A stretch of DNA of 64,000 nucleotides from Streptomyces sp. NBC_00775 (GTDB lineage Bacteria > Actinomycetota > Actinomycetes > Streptomycetales > Streptomycetaceae): positions 4,588,001 to 4,652,000 of the forward strand of contig NZ_CP108938.1 in the NCBI RefSeq assembly GCF_036347135.1, given 5' to 3'. Below, in pieces: positions 40,828 through 50,600 of the stretch. Position 1 is the stretch's first letter, and every line of letters starts with the position of its first letter. The notes below the pieces were generated by a model, which was given only the letters and a program-made list of their open reading frames with translations, ran no database searches and was not told where the DNA came from. The position numbers and the translations under genes are program-made.

Positions 40828-42261
40828 ATGCGGGGGATTTTTCAGCGTCGGGGTTCGATGAGTCCGGGCGGCGGCGGGAGACGGGGCCGAGGTGCGGGAC
40901 CGGGCGGCGGTACGGGACCGGGCCTGGGCGGCGGCAGCGGCGCGGCCGGTGGCCCGTTCGGAGCCGGGGGCATCCGTACGGGCATCAGGTGGAAGCTCAG
41001 CGCCGCGATCGCGCTGGTCGGCGCGCTCGTGGCGGTCGCGCTGAGCCTGGTCGTGCACAACGCGGCCCGCGTCTCGATGCTCGACAACTCACGCGATCTG
41101 GCGGACGAGCGCATCCAGCTCGCGGAGCGCATGTACGGGCCCGGCCGGCCGCCCCCCTTCGGAGCCAAGATCGACGACCCGGCCATCCCGGCCGACCTGT
41201 TGGCGAAGGTCTCGGAGGGACGGCGGGCCACCTATGTGTCCGACGGCCCGAACGGGGTGCCCGACATCTGGGCCGCCGTGCCGCTCAGGGACGGCCGGGT
41301 GCTGTCCTGGCACGAGCGGTTCACGGACCGCAACGCCGACGTCATGAAGGACCTCGACCAGGCCCTCGTCATCGGCTCCATCGCGGTCGTCTTCGGCGGC
41401 AGCGCGCTCGGCGTGCTCATCGGCGGCCAGCTGTCGCGCCGGCTGCGCAAGGCCGCCGCCGCCGCGAACCAGGTCGCCAAGGGCGAGACCGACGTACGGG
41501 TACGGGACGCGATCGGCGGTGTCGTCCGCGACGAGACCGACGACCTCGCGCGTGCCGTGGACGCCATGGCGGACGCGCTCCAGCAGCGCATCGAGGCCGA
41601 GCGCCGGGTGACGGCGGACATCGCGCACGAGCTGCGTACGCCGGTGACCGGGTTGCTGACGGCGGCGGAACTGCTGCCGCCCGGCCGCCCCACCGAACTC
41701 GTCCGGGACCGGGCGCAGGCCATGCGCACCCTCGTCGAGGACGTCCTGGAGGTCGCCCGGCTCGACGGCGCGTCCGAACGGGCCGAGCTGCAGGACATCC
41801 TGCTCGGCGAGTTCGTGTCGCGGCGGGTGGCAGCCAAGGACCCGGACGTCGAGGTGCGGGTGGTGCACGAGTCGGAGGTCACGACGGACCCGCGCCGTCT
41901 GGAGCGCGTCCTGTTCAACCTCCTCGCGAACGCCTCCCGGCACGGCAAACCGCCCATCGAGGTCACCGTCGAGGGCCGGGTCATCCGCGTCCGCGACCAC
42001 GGTCCCGGCTTCCCGGAGGCGCTGCTCGCCGAGGGCCCGAGCCGCTTCCGCACCGGCAGCACCGACCGCGCGGGCCACGGCCACGGCCTGGGCCTCACCA
42101 TCGCCGCGGGCCAGGCCCGGGTGCTGGGCGCCCGGCTGACCTTCCGCAACGTACGGCCCGCGGGCGCACCGGACGGCGTACCCGCCGAGGGCGCGGTGGC
42201 GGTGCTGTGGCTGCCGGAGCACGCGCCGACGGACACGGGAAGCTATCCGATGCTGCCCTAG
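40828..42261 (+). CDS. cseC: CseC sensor histidine kinase
   Basis: A 477-residue membrane sensor kinase. A Gly-rich basic N-terminus (about 1-50) precedes the first helix (IALVGALVAVALSLVVH). An extracytoplasmic sensor loop follows, then the second helix (ALVIGSIAVVFGGSALGVLI) and HAMP. The His box is DIAHELRTPVTGL. The N box (LLANASRHGKPP), DHGPGF and GHGLGLTIA are present. The start is ATG at 40828, 8 bases after cseB. It senses envelope damage and phosphorylates CseB. The 3' end shows no clear hairpin. Confidence 0.95.
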   Translation: MRGIFQRRGSMSPGGGGRRGRGAGPGGGTGPGLGGGSGAAGGPFGAGGIRTGIRWKLSAAIALVGALVAVALSLVVHNAARVSMLDNSRDLADERIQLAERMYGPGRPPPFGAKIDDPAIPADLLAKVSEGRRATYVSDGPNGVPDIWAAVPLRDGRVLSWHERFTDRNADVMKDLDQALVIGSIAVVFGGSALGVLIGGQLSRRLRKAAAAANQVAKGETDVRVRDAIGGVVRDETDDLARAVDAMADALQQRIEAERRVTADIAHELRTPVTGLLTAAELLPPGRPTELVRDRAQAMRTLVEDVLEVARLDGASERAELQDILLGEFVSRRVAAKDPDVEVRVVHESEVTTDPRRLERVLFNLLANASRHGKPPIEVTVEGRVIRVRDHGPGFPEALLAEGPSRFRTGSTDRAGHGHGLGLTIAAGQARVLGARLTFRNVRPAGAPDGVPAEGAVAVLWLPEHAPTDTGSYPMLP

Positions 42262-42288
42262 TCCCCTTCGGGTCCCAGCTGTCGGGTG

Positions 42289-42726
42289 CTAGCCGTCGAA
42301 GTCCTTCGAGAAGTCGAGTTCGTCGCTGCGCTCGGTGAGTGAGTACCAGTTGCCGTTGTCGTCGCGGAAGATCGCCTCGACGCCGTACGGCCGCTCCTTG
42401 GGTTCCTGGAGGAACTCCACGCCGCGCGCCTTGAACGTCTCGTAGTCCCCGCGGCAGTTGTCCGTACGGAACGCGCCGGCGCCCAGCGCGCCCTTGCCGA
42501 CCAGCTTCTTGAGCGCCTCCGCGGACTCGGGGTCGAGCCCCGGCCCGTCCAGGCTCATCAGGGCCAGCTCCACATCCGGCTGGTCCTTGGCGCCCACAGT
42601 GATCCACCGCATGTCGCCCATGGCCAGGTCGTCGTGCACCTCGAAGTCGAGCTTCTCGGTGAAGAAGGCTTTGGTGCGCTCCTGGTCGAACGTCCAGACG
42701 GTGGTGATGCCCAGGCCCTTGATCAT
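42289..42726 (-). CDS. VOC-family (glyoxalase/bleomycin-resistance fold) protein
   Basis: A 145-residue protein with two beta-alpha-beta-beta-beta modules of the vicinal oxygen chelate fold. It begins GITTVWTFDQERTKAFFTEK and ends AIFRDDNGNWYSLTER, with the metal-type Glu/His positions partly kept. ATG at 42726 has AGGAGA 9 bases upstream. It is 74 bases downstream of an AraC-type gene on the same strand and probably cotranscribed. The substrate is unknown. Confidence 0.85.
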   Translation of the reverse strand: MIKGLGITTVWTFDQERTKAFFTEKLDFEVHDDLAMGDMRWITVGAKDQPDVELALMSLDGPGLDPESAEALKKLVGKGALGAGAFRTDNCRGDYETFKARGVEFLQEPKERPYGVEAIFRDDNGNWYSLTERSDELDFSKDFDG

Positions 42727-42800
42727 CGCTCTGCTCTCCTGTGCGGGGTGGGATTCGCTGTGGTTTCGCTTCCTGTTCGTCACGGTAGGCGCGGGGCTGC

Positions 42801-43235
42801 TCAGCGTGCTTCTCCAGAGTTGCGGTCCTCGGCGGCTGTGGACCTGTGCCTGAATCCCCCGGCCCACAACATCGCGTAACACCCCGGTATGAGCGCGGCC
42901 CCCTGCCCCACATGCTTGGCCCGGTACGCGCTCGGTGTCAGCCCTGTCCACGTCTTGAAGCTCGCCGAGAACGTGCCGAGGCTGCTGAACCCGACCAGGT
43001 TGCAGATCTCCGTCACCGACAGATTCGCGCTGCGCAGCATCTCCTCCGCCCGCTCGATACGACGGTGCGTCAGATACTGTCCGGGCGTCTCGCCGTACGC
43101 CGCCTTGAAAGCCCGTATGAAGTGATACCGCGAGTACCCGGCATGCGCCGCCACCACATCAAGATCGAGCCCGGGCTCGGCCCAGTCCCGATCCATCGCA
43201 TCCTTGGCAAGCCGCAACTGCCGCATCTTGTCCAC
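42801..43235 (-). CDS. AraC-family transcriptional regulator
   Basis: A 144-residue regulator made mainly of the double helix-turn-helix AraC domain. The first HTH is LDLDVVAAHAGYSRYHFIRA, the second is SVTEICNLVGFSSLGTFSAS, and FKTWTGLTPSAYR closes the domain. There is no long ligand-binding domain. GTG at 43235 is taken. ATG at 43226 is nearly equal. Longer frames enter the composite repeat. It probably controls the neighbouring VOC gene. Confidence 0.85.
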   Translation of the reverse strand: MDKMRQLRLAKDAMDRDWAEPGLDLDVVAAHAGYSRYHFIRAFKAAYGETPGQYLTHRRIERAEEMLRSANLSVTEICNLVGFSSLGTFSASFKTWTGLTPSAYRAKHVGQGAALIPGCYAMLWAGGFRHRSTAAEDRNSGEAR

Positions 43236-43262
43236 GATTCGATGCTGCCACGGGGGGGGTCC

Positions 43263-43477
43263 TTCGCCCCCGCCGCCCCTACCCGTCCCATCCCCAGGGG
43301 CTCCGCCCCTTCGACCCCGTTCGGTTGTGTGTCGGGTGCGGGTGGGTGGGGGCTGGCCCAAAAGATCGCGCAGTTCCCCGCGCCCCTTTTAGGGGCGCGG
43401 GGAACTGCGCAATCTTTTAGCGGGGGTCTGGGGGCGCAGCCCCCAGGGATGGGACGGGTAGGGGCGGCGGGGGCGAA
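43263..43477. repeat. Composite intergenic repeat, copy 5, with nested inverted repeats
   Basis: Outer arms 43263-43294 and 43446-43477 are perfect 32-bp inverted repeats. Inside, 43360-43387 and 43391-43418 form a 28-bp stem with a 3-base TTT loop and one difference, which is a G-U pair in minus-strand RNA. It lies between the end of the efflux gene and the AraC start, both minus strand. Confidence 0.85.
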
Positions 43478-43486
43478 AACCCAGGA

Positions 43487-43521
43487 GAAGGCCCCCGGGG
43501 CGGACAACGCCGGGGGCCTTC
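43487..43521 (-). terminator. 12-bp hairpin terminator of the efflux gene
   Basis: GAAGGCCCCCGG (43487-43498) pairs with CCGGGGGCCTTC (43510-43521), 34 bases past the stop codon. Confidence 0.8.
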
Positions 43522-43554
43522 AGACCAGGAGGATCAGAGGTCAGAGGTAAGAGG

Positions 43555-45180
43555 TCAGACCGCCTCGGCCACGGTCGCCGTGGCCGCAGAGTCCCGCACC
43601 GCACCCTCGTCGGCCTCAGCCGCAGGCGCCCCCGCTCCCTTCAGCGGAACCTCCTTCACGAACACCGCGGCGACCAGCGCGACCACAGCCACGACAGACC
43701 CCAGCAGGAACGCGGAGTGCGTACCGGAGGACACCGCGAACTGGTAGGCCTCCCGCGCCGGAGCCGGCAGCTTCGCCAGACTCGCCGCGTCGAGCTGCGC
43801 GGACTGCTCGGTGATCTTGGACCCGAGTGCCCCGGCCCGCTCGGTCATGACGTCCTGCACCCGGTGGTTGAACAGCGCACCCATGATGGCGACACCGAAG
43901 GAGGAGCCCAGGGTCCGGAAGAGCGTGGTCGACGAGGACGCGACGCCCATGTCCTTCATCTCGACGCTGTTCTGCGCGACCAGCATGGTGATCTGCATCA
44001 GGCAGCCCATGCCGGCGCCGAGTACCGCCATGTACAGCCCGGACGTGAGACGGGTGGTCCCGGTGTCCATCTGCGCGAGCAGGAAGAGTCCCACGATCAT
44101 CAGCACACTGCCGACGAGCGGAAAGACCTTGTAGCGACCGCTGTTGGTGGTGACCCGGCCCGCGACCATCGAGACGGCGAGCATCGCGCCGAGCATCGGC
44201 AGGAGCAGCAGCCCGGAGTTGGTGGCGGACGCGCCCTGCACGGACTGCTGGTAGAGCGGCAGGAAGAGCACGGCGCCGAACATCACGAAACCGGTGATGA
44301 AGCCGATGACCGACATCAGCGTGAAGTTGCGGCTGCGGAAGATGTGCAGCGGCATGATCGGCGCGGCGGCCTTGGTCTGCCAGAAGACGAAGCCCACGAG
44401 CGAGGCGACGCCGATCCCGATCAGCTCCATGATCCGGGCGGAGCCCCAGGCGTACTCGGTGCCGCCCCAGGTGGTGACCAGCACGATCGAGGAGATGCCG
44501 AGGGTCAGCAGACCGGCACCCAGGTAGTCGATGGTGCCCTGCTTCCGCTTCTTCGGCAGGTGCAGTACGGCACTGACGGCGAGCAGCGCGACGACGCCGA
44601 GCGGCAGGTTGATGTAGAAGGACCAGCGCCAGCCCCAGTGGTCGGTGATGGTGCCGCCGACCAGCGGTCCAAGGATCATGGCGAACGCCATCACGCCGGC
44701 CATCATGCCCTGGTACTTGCCGCGCTCGCGGGGCGGAATGAGGTCACCGATGATCGCCATGACACCGACCATCAGACCACCGGCGCCGAGGCCCTGGATG
44801 GCGCGGAAGCCGATGAGCTGGCCCATGTCCTGGGCCATGCCGCTGAGCGCGGAGCCGATCAGGAAGAGCACGATCGAGGTCATGAAGGCGCCCTTGCGCC
44901 CGTACATGTCGCCGAGCTTGCCCCAGATGGGGGTGGAGGCGGCGGTGGCGAGCGTGTACCCGGTGACGACCCACGACAGGTGTTCGAGGCCGCCCAGTTC
45001 GCCGACGATCGTCGGCATCGCCGTGCCCACGATCATGTTGTCGAGCATCGCCAGCAGCATCGCGATCATGAGCGCGAGCAGCACGACCCGTACGCTGCGC
45101 GGCTGCTCCCCGCCTGGTTGCCCGCCCTGGTCTCCGGCCTGTTTTCCGGCCTGTATGGCCGCTTCGGTGCTGTCCGCCAT
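43555..45180 (-). CDS. DHA2-family multidrug efflux transporter (EmrB/QacA, 14 TM)
   Basis: A 541-residue MFS drug:proton antiporter with about 14 hydrophobic segments. Family motifs are LDNMIVGTAMPTI (motif D1 region), GKLGDMYGRKG (motif A) and FRAIQGLGAGGL (motif B), then GPLVGGTITDHWGWRWSFYI (motif C region). ATG at 45180 has GGGGAG 8 bases upstream. It is divergent from a TetR gene, with three similar operator-like sites in the shared promoter region, so it is almost certainly repressed by that regulator. Confidence 0.93.
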   Translation of the reverse strand: MADSTEAAIQAGKQAGDQGGQPGGEQPRSVRVVLLALMIAMLLAMLDNMIVGTAMPTIVGELGGLEHLSWVVTGYTLATAASTPIWGKLGDMYGRKGAFMTSIVLFLIGSALSGMAQDMGQLIGFRAIQGLGAGGLMVGVMAIIGDLIPPRERGKYQGMMAGVMAFAMILGPLVGGTITDHWGWRWSFYINLPLGVVALLAVSAVLHLPKKRKQGTIDYLGAGLLTLGISSIVLVTTWGGTEYAWGSARIMELIGIGVASLVGFVFWQTKAAAPIMPLHIFRSRNFTLMSVIGFITGFVMFGAVLFLPLYQQSVQGASATNSGLLLLPMLGAMLAVSMVAGRVTTNSGRYKVFPLVGSVLMIVGLFLLAQMDTGTTRLTSGLYMAVLGAGMGCLMQITMLVAQNSVEMKDMGVASSSTTLFRTLGSSFGVAIMGALFNHRVQDVMTERAGALGSKITEQSAQLDAASLAKLPAPAREAYQFAVSSGTHSAFLLGSVVAVVALVAAVFVKEVPLKGAGAPAAEADEGAVRDSAATATVAEAV

Positions 45181-45228
45181 CGTTCCCACTCCCCTAGGTA
45201 CCGCTCAGGTACAGCTGTCGCCGCCGGC

Positions 45229-45251
45229 TACTTACTTGCCGCCCGGCAAGT
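45229..45251 (-). promoter_or_regulatory. Operator-like site 1 (efflux side)
   Basis: Contains the inverted repeat ACTTGCC, four bases, GGCAAGT. Read on the minus strand, it is the most symmetrical of three related 23-base sites, 49 bases upstream of the efflux gene start. Confidence 0.65.
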
Positions 45252-45280
45252 TGACTACACTCAGGGAAACTAGACCCGCA

Positions 45281-45303
45281 ACTAGCCGGGCGTCAAGTAA
45301 GTT
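45281..45303 (+). promoter_or_regulatory. Operator-like site 2
   Basis: ACTAGCCGGGCG, then TCAAGTAAGTT, matching site 1 (opposite strand) at 20 of 23 positions and site 3 at 21 of 23. It lies midway between the divergent starts. Confidence 0.65.
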
Positions 45304-45314
45304 TAAGTGGTTTC

Positions 45315-45337
45315 ACTAGCCGGGCGACAGGTAAGTT
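45315..45337 (+). promoter_or_regulatory. Operator-like site 3 (TetR side)
   Basis: ACTAGCCGGGCG, then ACAGGTAAGTT, in the same orientation as site 2 with a 34-base period, ending 25 bases before the TetR start. Confidence 0.65.
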
Positions 45338-45362
45338 TTCAGGGAGCGCAAGGAGTACGAGG

Positions 45363-45959
45363 ATGGGCGGCACCATGGACGGCACCAAGCGACAGCGCCG
45401 CGGGGACACCCGCCAGCGCATCCAGGACGTGGCCCTCGAACTCTTCTCCGAGCAGGGCTACGAGAAGACCTCGCTGCGCGAGATCGCCGAGCACCTCGAC
45501 GTCACGAAGGCGGCGCTCTACTACCACTTCAAGACCAAGGAAGACATCCTGATCAGCCTCTTCCAGGACCTGTCCAGGCCCATGGACGAGCTGATCGAGT
45601 GGGGCAGGCAGCAGCCGCGCACGCTGGCGACGAAGCAGGAGATCCTGCACCGTTACAGCGAGGCCCTCGCCGACGCGGCCCCGCTCTTCCGCTTCATGCA
45701 GGAGAACCAGGCGACCGTACGCGAGCTGCGCACGGGCGAGGACTTCAAGGACCGCATGATCCGGATGATCGACCTGCTCAAGGAGCCGGACGCCGATCTG
45801 AAGGACCAGGTCCGCTGCATCAGCGCGCTCTTCTCGATGCACGCCGGGATGTTCGTCCTCAAGGACGTCGAAGGCGACCCCGAGGACAAGCGCAAGGCGG
45901 TCCTGGAGGTCGCGATCGACTTGGTGACACAGGCGCACGGCGGCGCCACCGCGCCCTGA
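45363..45959 (+). CDS. TetR-family repressor of the divergent efflux gene
   Basis: A 198-residue TetR regulator. The HTH domain spans RQRIQDVALELFSEQGYEKT to IAEHLDVTKAALYYHFKTKE, typical of TetR helix 2-3, followed by a helical ligand domain. ATG at 45363 has AAGGAG 8 bases upstream. ATG at 45375 is possible. Divergent arrangement with an MFS drug pump and repeated sites between them indicate autoregulation and pump repression, relieved by a drug-like ligand. Confidence 0.9.
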   Translation: MGGTMDGTKRQRRGDTRQRIQDVALELFSEQGYEKTSLREIAEHLDVTKAALYYHFKTKEDILISLFQDLSRPMDELIEWGRQQPRTLATKQEILHRYSEALADAAPLFRFMQENQATVRELRTGEDFKDRMIRMIDLLKEPDADLKDQVRCISALFSMHAGMFVLKDVEGDPEDKRKAVLEVAIDLVTQAHGGATAP

Positions 45960-45988
45960 GCGGGGCGGGACGGAGCGGAGCGGAACGG

Positions 45989-46696
45989 TTAGACCGTCAC
46001 GCCCTTGGTGCGCAGGAAGGCGACCGGGTCGATGGCGGACCCGTAGTTCGCGGTCGTACGGATCTCGAAGTGCAGGTGCGGCCCGCTGGAGTTGCCGGTG
46101 TTGCCGGAGAGCGCGATGTGCTGGCCGGTGGCGACGATCTGGCCGACCTTCACGTCGATGCGCGACAGGTGGGCGTACTGCGAGTAGGTCCCGTTGCCGT
46201 GCTTGATGACGATGGCGTTGCCGTACGCGGGACCGTCACCGGCGCCGTTGCCGCCGGTCTTGACGACGGTGCCGCCGTGCGCGGCGACGACCTCGGTGCC
46301 GCTGGGCACGGCGAAGTCCTGCCCGGAGTGGGTGGACTGCCACATGCTGCCGGCCTGGTTGAAGCTGGCGGACAGGGTGTACTTCTTCACCGGGTCGACC
46401 CAGGAGGCGGCCTTCGCGGCGGCGGCCTTCGCGGCGGTCGCGGCGGCGGCCTTAGCGGCGGCGGCCTTGGCGGCGGCCGCGGTCTTCGCCGTGGCGGCGG
46501 CCTTGGCCTGGGCGGCGGCCTGCGTCTGCACGGCGTTCGCCGCCGTGACGGTTCCGGTGCTGACGAGGCTGGTCTCGGCGGCGCCCGCGACCCCGGCGCC
46601 CAGCACGACCGAGGCACCCAGCCCGACGGCCAGGACGGCCGCCCCTGTGCGGATACGGGACATGCGGGAGTGACGGGACGTGACGCGCTTCGACAT
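45989..46696 (-). CDS. Secreted M23-family peptidoglycan peptidase
   Basis: A 235-residue LytM-type endopeptidase. The signal peptide (TGAAVLAVGLGASVVLGAGV, cut after AGAA) is followed by an Ala/Lys-rich helical region (about 75-115). The M23 domain has the zinc-site motif THSGQDFAVPSGTEV and the catalytic HLHFE motif (GPHLHFEI). The zinc ligands are present, so it is likely active. ATG at 46696 is the start, with GAGG 8 bases upstream. A long untranslated region upstream may regulate it. Confidence 0.9.
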   Translation of the reverse strand: MSKRVTSRHSRMSRIRTGAAVLAVGLGASVVLGAGVAGAAETSLVSTGTVTAANAVQTQAAAQAKAAATAKTAAAAKAAAAKAAAATAAKAAAAKAASWVDPVKKYTLSASFNQAGSMWQSTHSGQDFAVPSGTEVVAAHGGTVVKTGGNGAGDGPAYGNAIVIKHGNGTYSQYAHLSRIDVKVGQIVATGQHIALSGNTGNSSGPHLHFEIRTTANYGSAIDPVAFLRTKGVTV

Positions 46697-47248
46697 GGGG
46701 ACCTCGCGGAGACGGGGACAAGGACACAAACACCACCCGGCGCACAACCGGCCACCGGATGGGGTCCCTCTTGGTAACCCGCGACCCCACAGACCCCCAA
46801 ACCGCCCATCTACGACCTTTAGTAGTACTTAACCCCCACAACTTGGCGATCCTTGACAGCGCGGACATCCCGTACGGGGGCCTTCCGGATTTCTCCTGTC
46901 AAATGACGTTTAGCCCCACTTAGAGGCGTCGCGCCCCACCGAAAAACTCCGTGTCCCCCAGGGCACACCCTGATGCGCAACCCGCCCTCCGGGTTCCAGG
47001 CCAAAGGTCCTTTTTGCCCGTTCTTGTCTTTCCACTATTCGCCCTAGTAACGGACAAATCGCCTGTGCGTCATGTCACCGGGCGGCAAGATCCAGGATCC
47101 CTGGAATGTGACGGCGGCTACACCACACCGCCCAGCCCCGGCCCCGTGAACCGCACCCCGGCCGACTGTCTCAACATCGTTCGCGGGTGCCTCAACACCC
47201 CGTAAAATCCAGCTACTTGCACGGGATTTTGAGGGATACCGGGGGATC
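46697..47248. promoter_or_regulatory. Divergent intergenic region, M23 peptidase and trypco2 gene
   Basis: A 552-base gap. On the M23 side a 7-bp stem (TGGGGTC at 46760-46766 pairing with GACCCCA at 46783-46789) lies in the likely leader, and TTGACA on the minus strand (about 46896-46901) could be a -35 element. On the trypco2 side there is an AAAATCC/GGATTTT inverted repeat (47204-47230), a CTCAACA direct repeat (about 47170 and 47191) and a TCCAGGATCCCTGGA palindrome (47091-47105). No coding region or known riboswitch core was recognised. Confidence 0.45.
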
Positions 47249-47620
47249 ATGACCGCCACTTCGCCGCGCGCAACCGACCTGGACGGCATCGAACTCTCCG
47301 ACGCCATCGCCTCGGTCCGCGACCAACTCATCGAGGCCGCGACACGGGCATCGGGTCAGCCCGTGTCGTTCGAAGTCGGTGCCATCGAGATGGAATTCAC
47401 GCTTGAGCTGCGCAAGGAGGTGAAGGGAAGCGGCAAGGTCAAGGCCTGGGTCGTCGAGGCGGGAGCCGACACCTCGCGCGAGACGGGCCGGACACACCGC
47501 GTCGCCTTCACCCTCACCCCGCGGGACGCGCGGACCAACGCCCCGTGGCAGGTCGGCAACGAGCGGCAGGGCAGCACCTCGGCCTTCGGCCAGGTACCCA
47601 ACCCGCCCACGGCGCGATGA
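47249..47620 (+). CDS. Trypco2-family protein (trypsin-co-occurring domain 2)
   Basis: A 123-residue small protein. It begins with a helix (LDGIELSDAIASVRDQLIEA) and continues with a beta-hairpin segment (PVSFEVGAIEMEFTLELRKE, KGSGKVKAWVVEAGAD, RVAFTLTPRDA). This is the pattern of the trypco2 domain, found beside trypsin-like proteases in predicted conflict systems (family name from memory). The stop TGA overlaps the ATG of the protease-NACHT gene (ATGA, 47617-47620), so the two proteins are translationally coupled and probably interact. ATG at 47249 has GGGGGA close upstream. Confidence 0.8.
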   Translation: MTATSPRATDLDGIELSDAIASVRDQLIEAATRASGQPVSFEVGAIEMEFTLELRKEVKGSGKVKAWVVEAGADTSRETGRTHRVAFTLTPRDARTNAPWQVGNERQGSTSAFGQVPNPPTAR

Positions 47621-50600
47621 CCCCGGCCGCCGGTCCGGCCGACCGGGCGGTGGTCGTACTGGGTCAGGCACAGGGCAGCGGAGTCGCCCTCAACAGCCGC
47701 CTCGTCCTCACCTGCGCCCACGTCATCGGCGCCGGCCCGGCACCGGAGATCGCCCATCCCGGCAGCGCGGAGCCGATCACCGCCCAGGTCATATGGCAGG
47801 ACGCCGGACTGGACGCGGCCCTGCTGCTCACGAACGCCGACCTCCCCTGCTCCTCCCACGTCCGCATCGGCCACCTGGACACCACCCAGCCGCTCCGGCA
47901 CTGCGAGACCATCGGCTACCCGGACGTCCAGCGCCGGGGCCCGGAAGGTCACCTCGCCTCCGACCAGTACGCGGGCACGGTCCTGCCGGCCGCGGCCCGC
48001 CCCCACTCCGTCCTCACGTTCGCCTTCGACCAGCCGCCCGCCGTCGAACTCCCCGACGGCCCCTCCCCCTTGGCGGGCCTGTCCGGCGCCCCGGTCTTCG
48101 CGGGCGACGTCCTGCTCGGCATCGTCGGCGCCATCCCCCGCGGGCGCGGCCACCTCCGCGCCGAGGGCACCTTGATCAGCGACCTGAAGGACATGCCGTA
48201 CGACCTGCCGCTCAGCGAACCGATCAGCCACCACCACCCGCTGGACCGCATCTACGAGGCGGAGTACGCGCAGGCCGTCGGCGCCACCTATCACAAGACC
48301 AAGATCTTCGGCCTGGACGATCTCAGCCGCCGCGAAGCCGAATGGGACCTGGACACCGCGTATCTGAGCCTGGAGGCGGCGACCCGCATCTCGGAGGCCG
48401 ACGCGCGCAACCTGGACACCACGACGACGCGGCAGAGGTCGTCCCGGACGGACCGCACCCCCCAGCGCGTCGAAACGCTCCTGTCCACCCGCCCCCGCGT
48501 CCTGCTGCGCGGTGACGCGGGCGCCGGCAAGACGACGCTGACATGGTGGCTGGCAGCCCACTCCGCCTCGGGCACCCACGGCCCCAGCCTGGCCGGGCTC
48601 AACGGCCTCGTCCCCTTCGTCGTCCCGCTACGGACCCTGCGCGCCCAGCGGGTGGACTTCCCGTCCCCGTCCCAGCTCCCGCACGCGGCGAAACTGGGGA
48701 TGGACGAGCCGCCCGAAGGCTGGGTGGGCCGGGTCCTGCGTGCGGGACGCGCCCTCCTGCTCGTCGACGGCCTGGACGAGGTCCCGCAGACCGACCGCGA
48801 GGAAGCGCACCACTGGCTGTCCGCCCTGCTGCGGCGTTTCCCGGGCACGCGCTGCGTCGCCACCGTACGTCCCCTCGCCGTCGAGCCCGACTGGCTCGAG
48901 TCGGAGCAGTTCGAGGAGTTACGGCTCCTGCCGATGCGCGACGACGACATCCAGACGTTCATCAAGGCCTGGCATCGCGCCGCCCGCCTGGACGACGACG
49001 ACCACGATCTGCTGCGCGAACTGGAAAGGGACCTGTCCCAGCAGTTCCGCCACAATCCCGCTCTCAGCGACCTGGCCCGCACTCCGCTCCTGTGCGCGGT
49101 GATCTGCGCACTCCACCGCCGCCTCCAGGGATTTCTTCCGGAGACCCGCTTCAAGCTGTACCAGTCGGCCCTGGAGATGCTTCTCGGCAACCGCGACAAG
49201 CGCCGTGGAGTGGACGCGCCCGACGGCATCACCATGTCCGTCGAGGAACACCACCAGATCCTCCAGCGCATCGCGGTCTGGCTGGTCCGCTGCGGCCAGT
49301 CCGAATTCACCCGCGCCCAGGCCCGTCCCCAACTCGAAGCCGCCCTGGCGGGCATGGAACGCGTACGGAGCCAGGGCACGACCGAGGAGGTCCTCACACA
49401 CCTCCTCAACCGCTCGGGCCTGCTCCAGGAACGCGCCGAGGATTCCTACCAGTTCATCCACCGCACGTTCCAGGATTTCCTCGCCGCGAAGGAACTCGTC
49501 GAAAGCGGCTCCCTGAAGGAACTCGTACGCAATGCCGACGACGAACTGTGGCACGACGTCATCCTGCTGGCGTCGGGCCATTGCCGCCGAGAAATCAGGG
49601 AGTTGCTGACCGGACTCCTCGCCAAGGCGGAGGCCCGGGACACTCCGGAGCCCCTGCGCACCCAGCTCCTCGTCCTGTCCGCCCTCTGCTCCGAGCACGC
49701 GGCATGGCTGGAGAAGGATCTACGCGACCGTATCCGTGACCACATCAGCGGCCTCGTCTCCTCCGCCTCCGTGACACAGACCGCCCAACTGGCCCGGCTG
49801 GGGCCCTACGTCCTGCCGTTCCTGCCGGACCCCGGCGGCTTGTCGAGCGTGCAGCAGTCCCGGATCGCACTCCTCGTCTCCAGAATCGGAGGCGCCGAGA
49901 CCATTCCCTACGCGGGTCGCCTCGTTTCCCTCCCGGACGCGTGGCGCCCAGCCGTCTCTCGGCTCGTCACTGCGTGGGACAACTTTCCCGCCGAGGAGTA
50001 CGCCCTCGAAGTCCTCGGACACGTGGCCAACCTGGCCGACCATCGCCTGCTGGTGACCACCAAGGAGCAACTGTCGCTGCTGCGGCTGCTGCCCGGCGCC
50101 AACGACCTCACGCTCACCGGGCCCTTCTCGTCGAAGGAGCTCCAGGAAGCTCCACTCCCGAAAGTCACCACACTGACTCTGCGCAGAATGCTGGTCCTGG
50201 AGGACCTGGCCTTTCTGCGCACTCAGGAAGAGTGCCTGAACCGGCTGAGCCTGTCGTCCTGCCCATCACTCACGGACGTCTCACCCCTGGCGACGATGTC
50301 TTCTCTGAGCTCCATCAGCCTCCAGCTCCAGCCCCTGCCCGCTGACGCGCTGGAGTACGTACGAGCCATTCCCCGGCTCCGCTCGCTGACGCTCAACGCT
50401 CCCCATCTCACCGCGGTGGCATCCCTCCCCGCCCACCCGACCGTCACTCGTCTCGATCTCCCCGTGCCACGGATGCTGGATACCACAGGCCTTGAAGCAT
50501 GGGAGTCGCTGACCGACCTCACCCTGCCGTGCCCGCTGTCCCCCACCAGGTTCTGGGACTGCGTCCGTGCGACGGACCGGATCAACCGCGTCGAGACCAT

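Noticed and set aside
46697..47248. A ydaO (cyclic di-AMP) riboswitch before the M23 gene
   Set aside because: Expected because of the gene type, but its conserved core sequences could not be recognised in either orientation.
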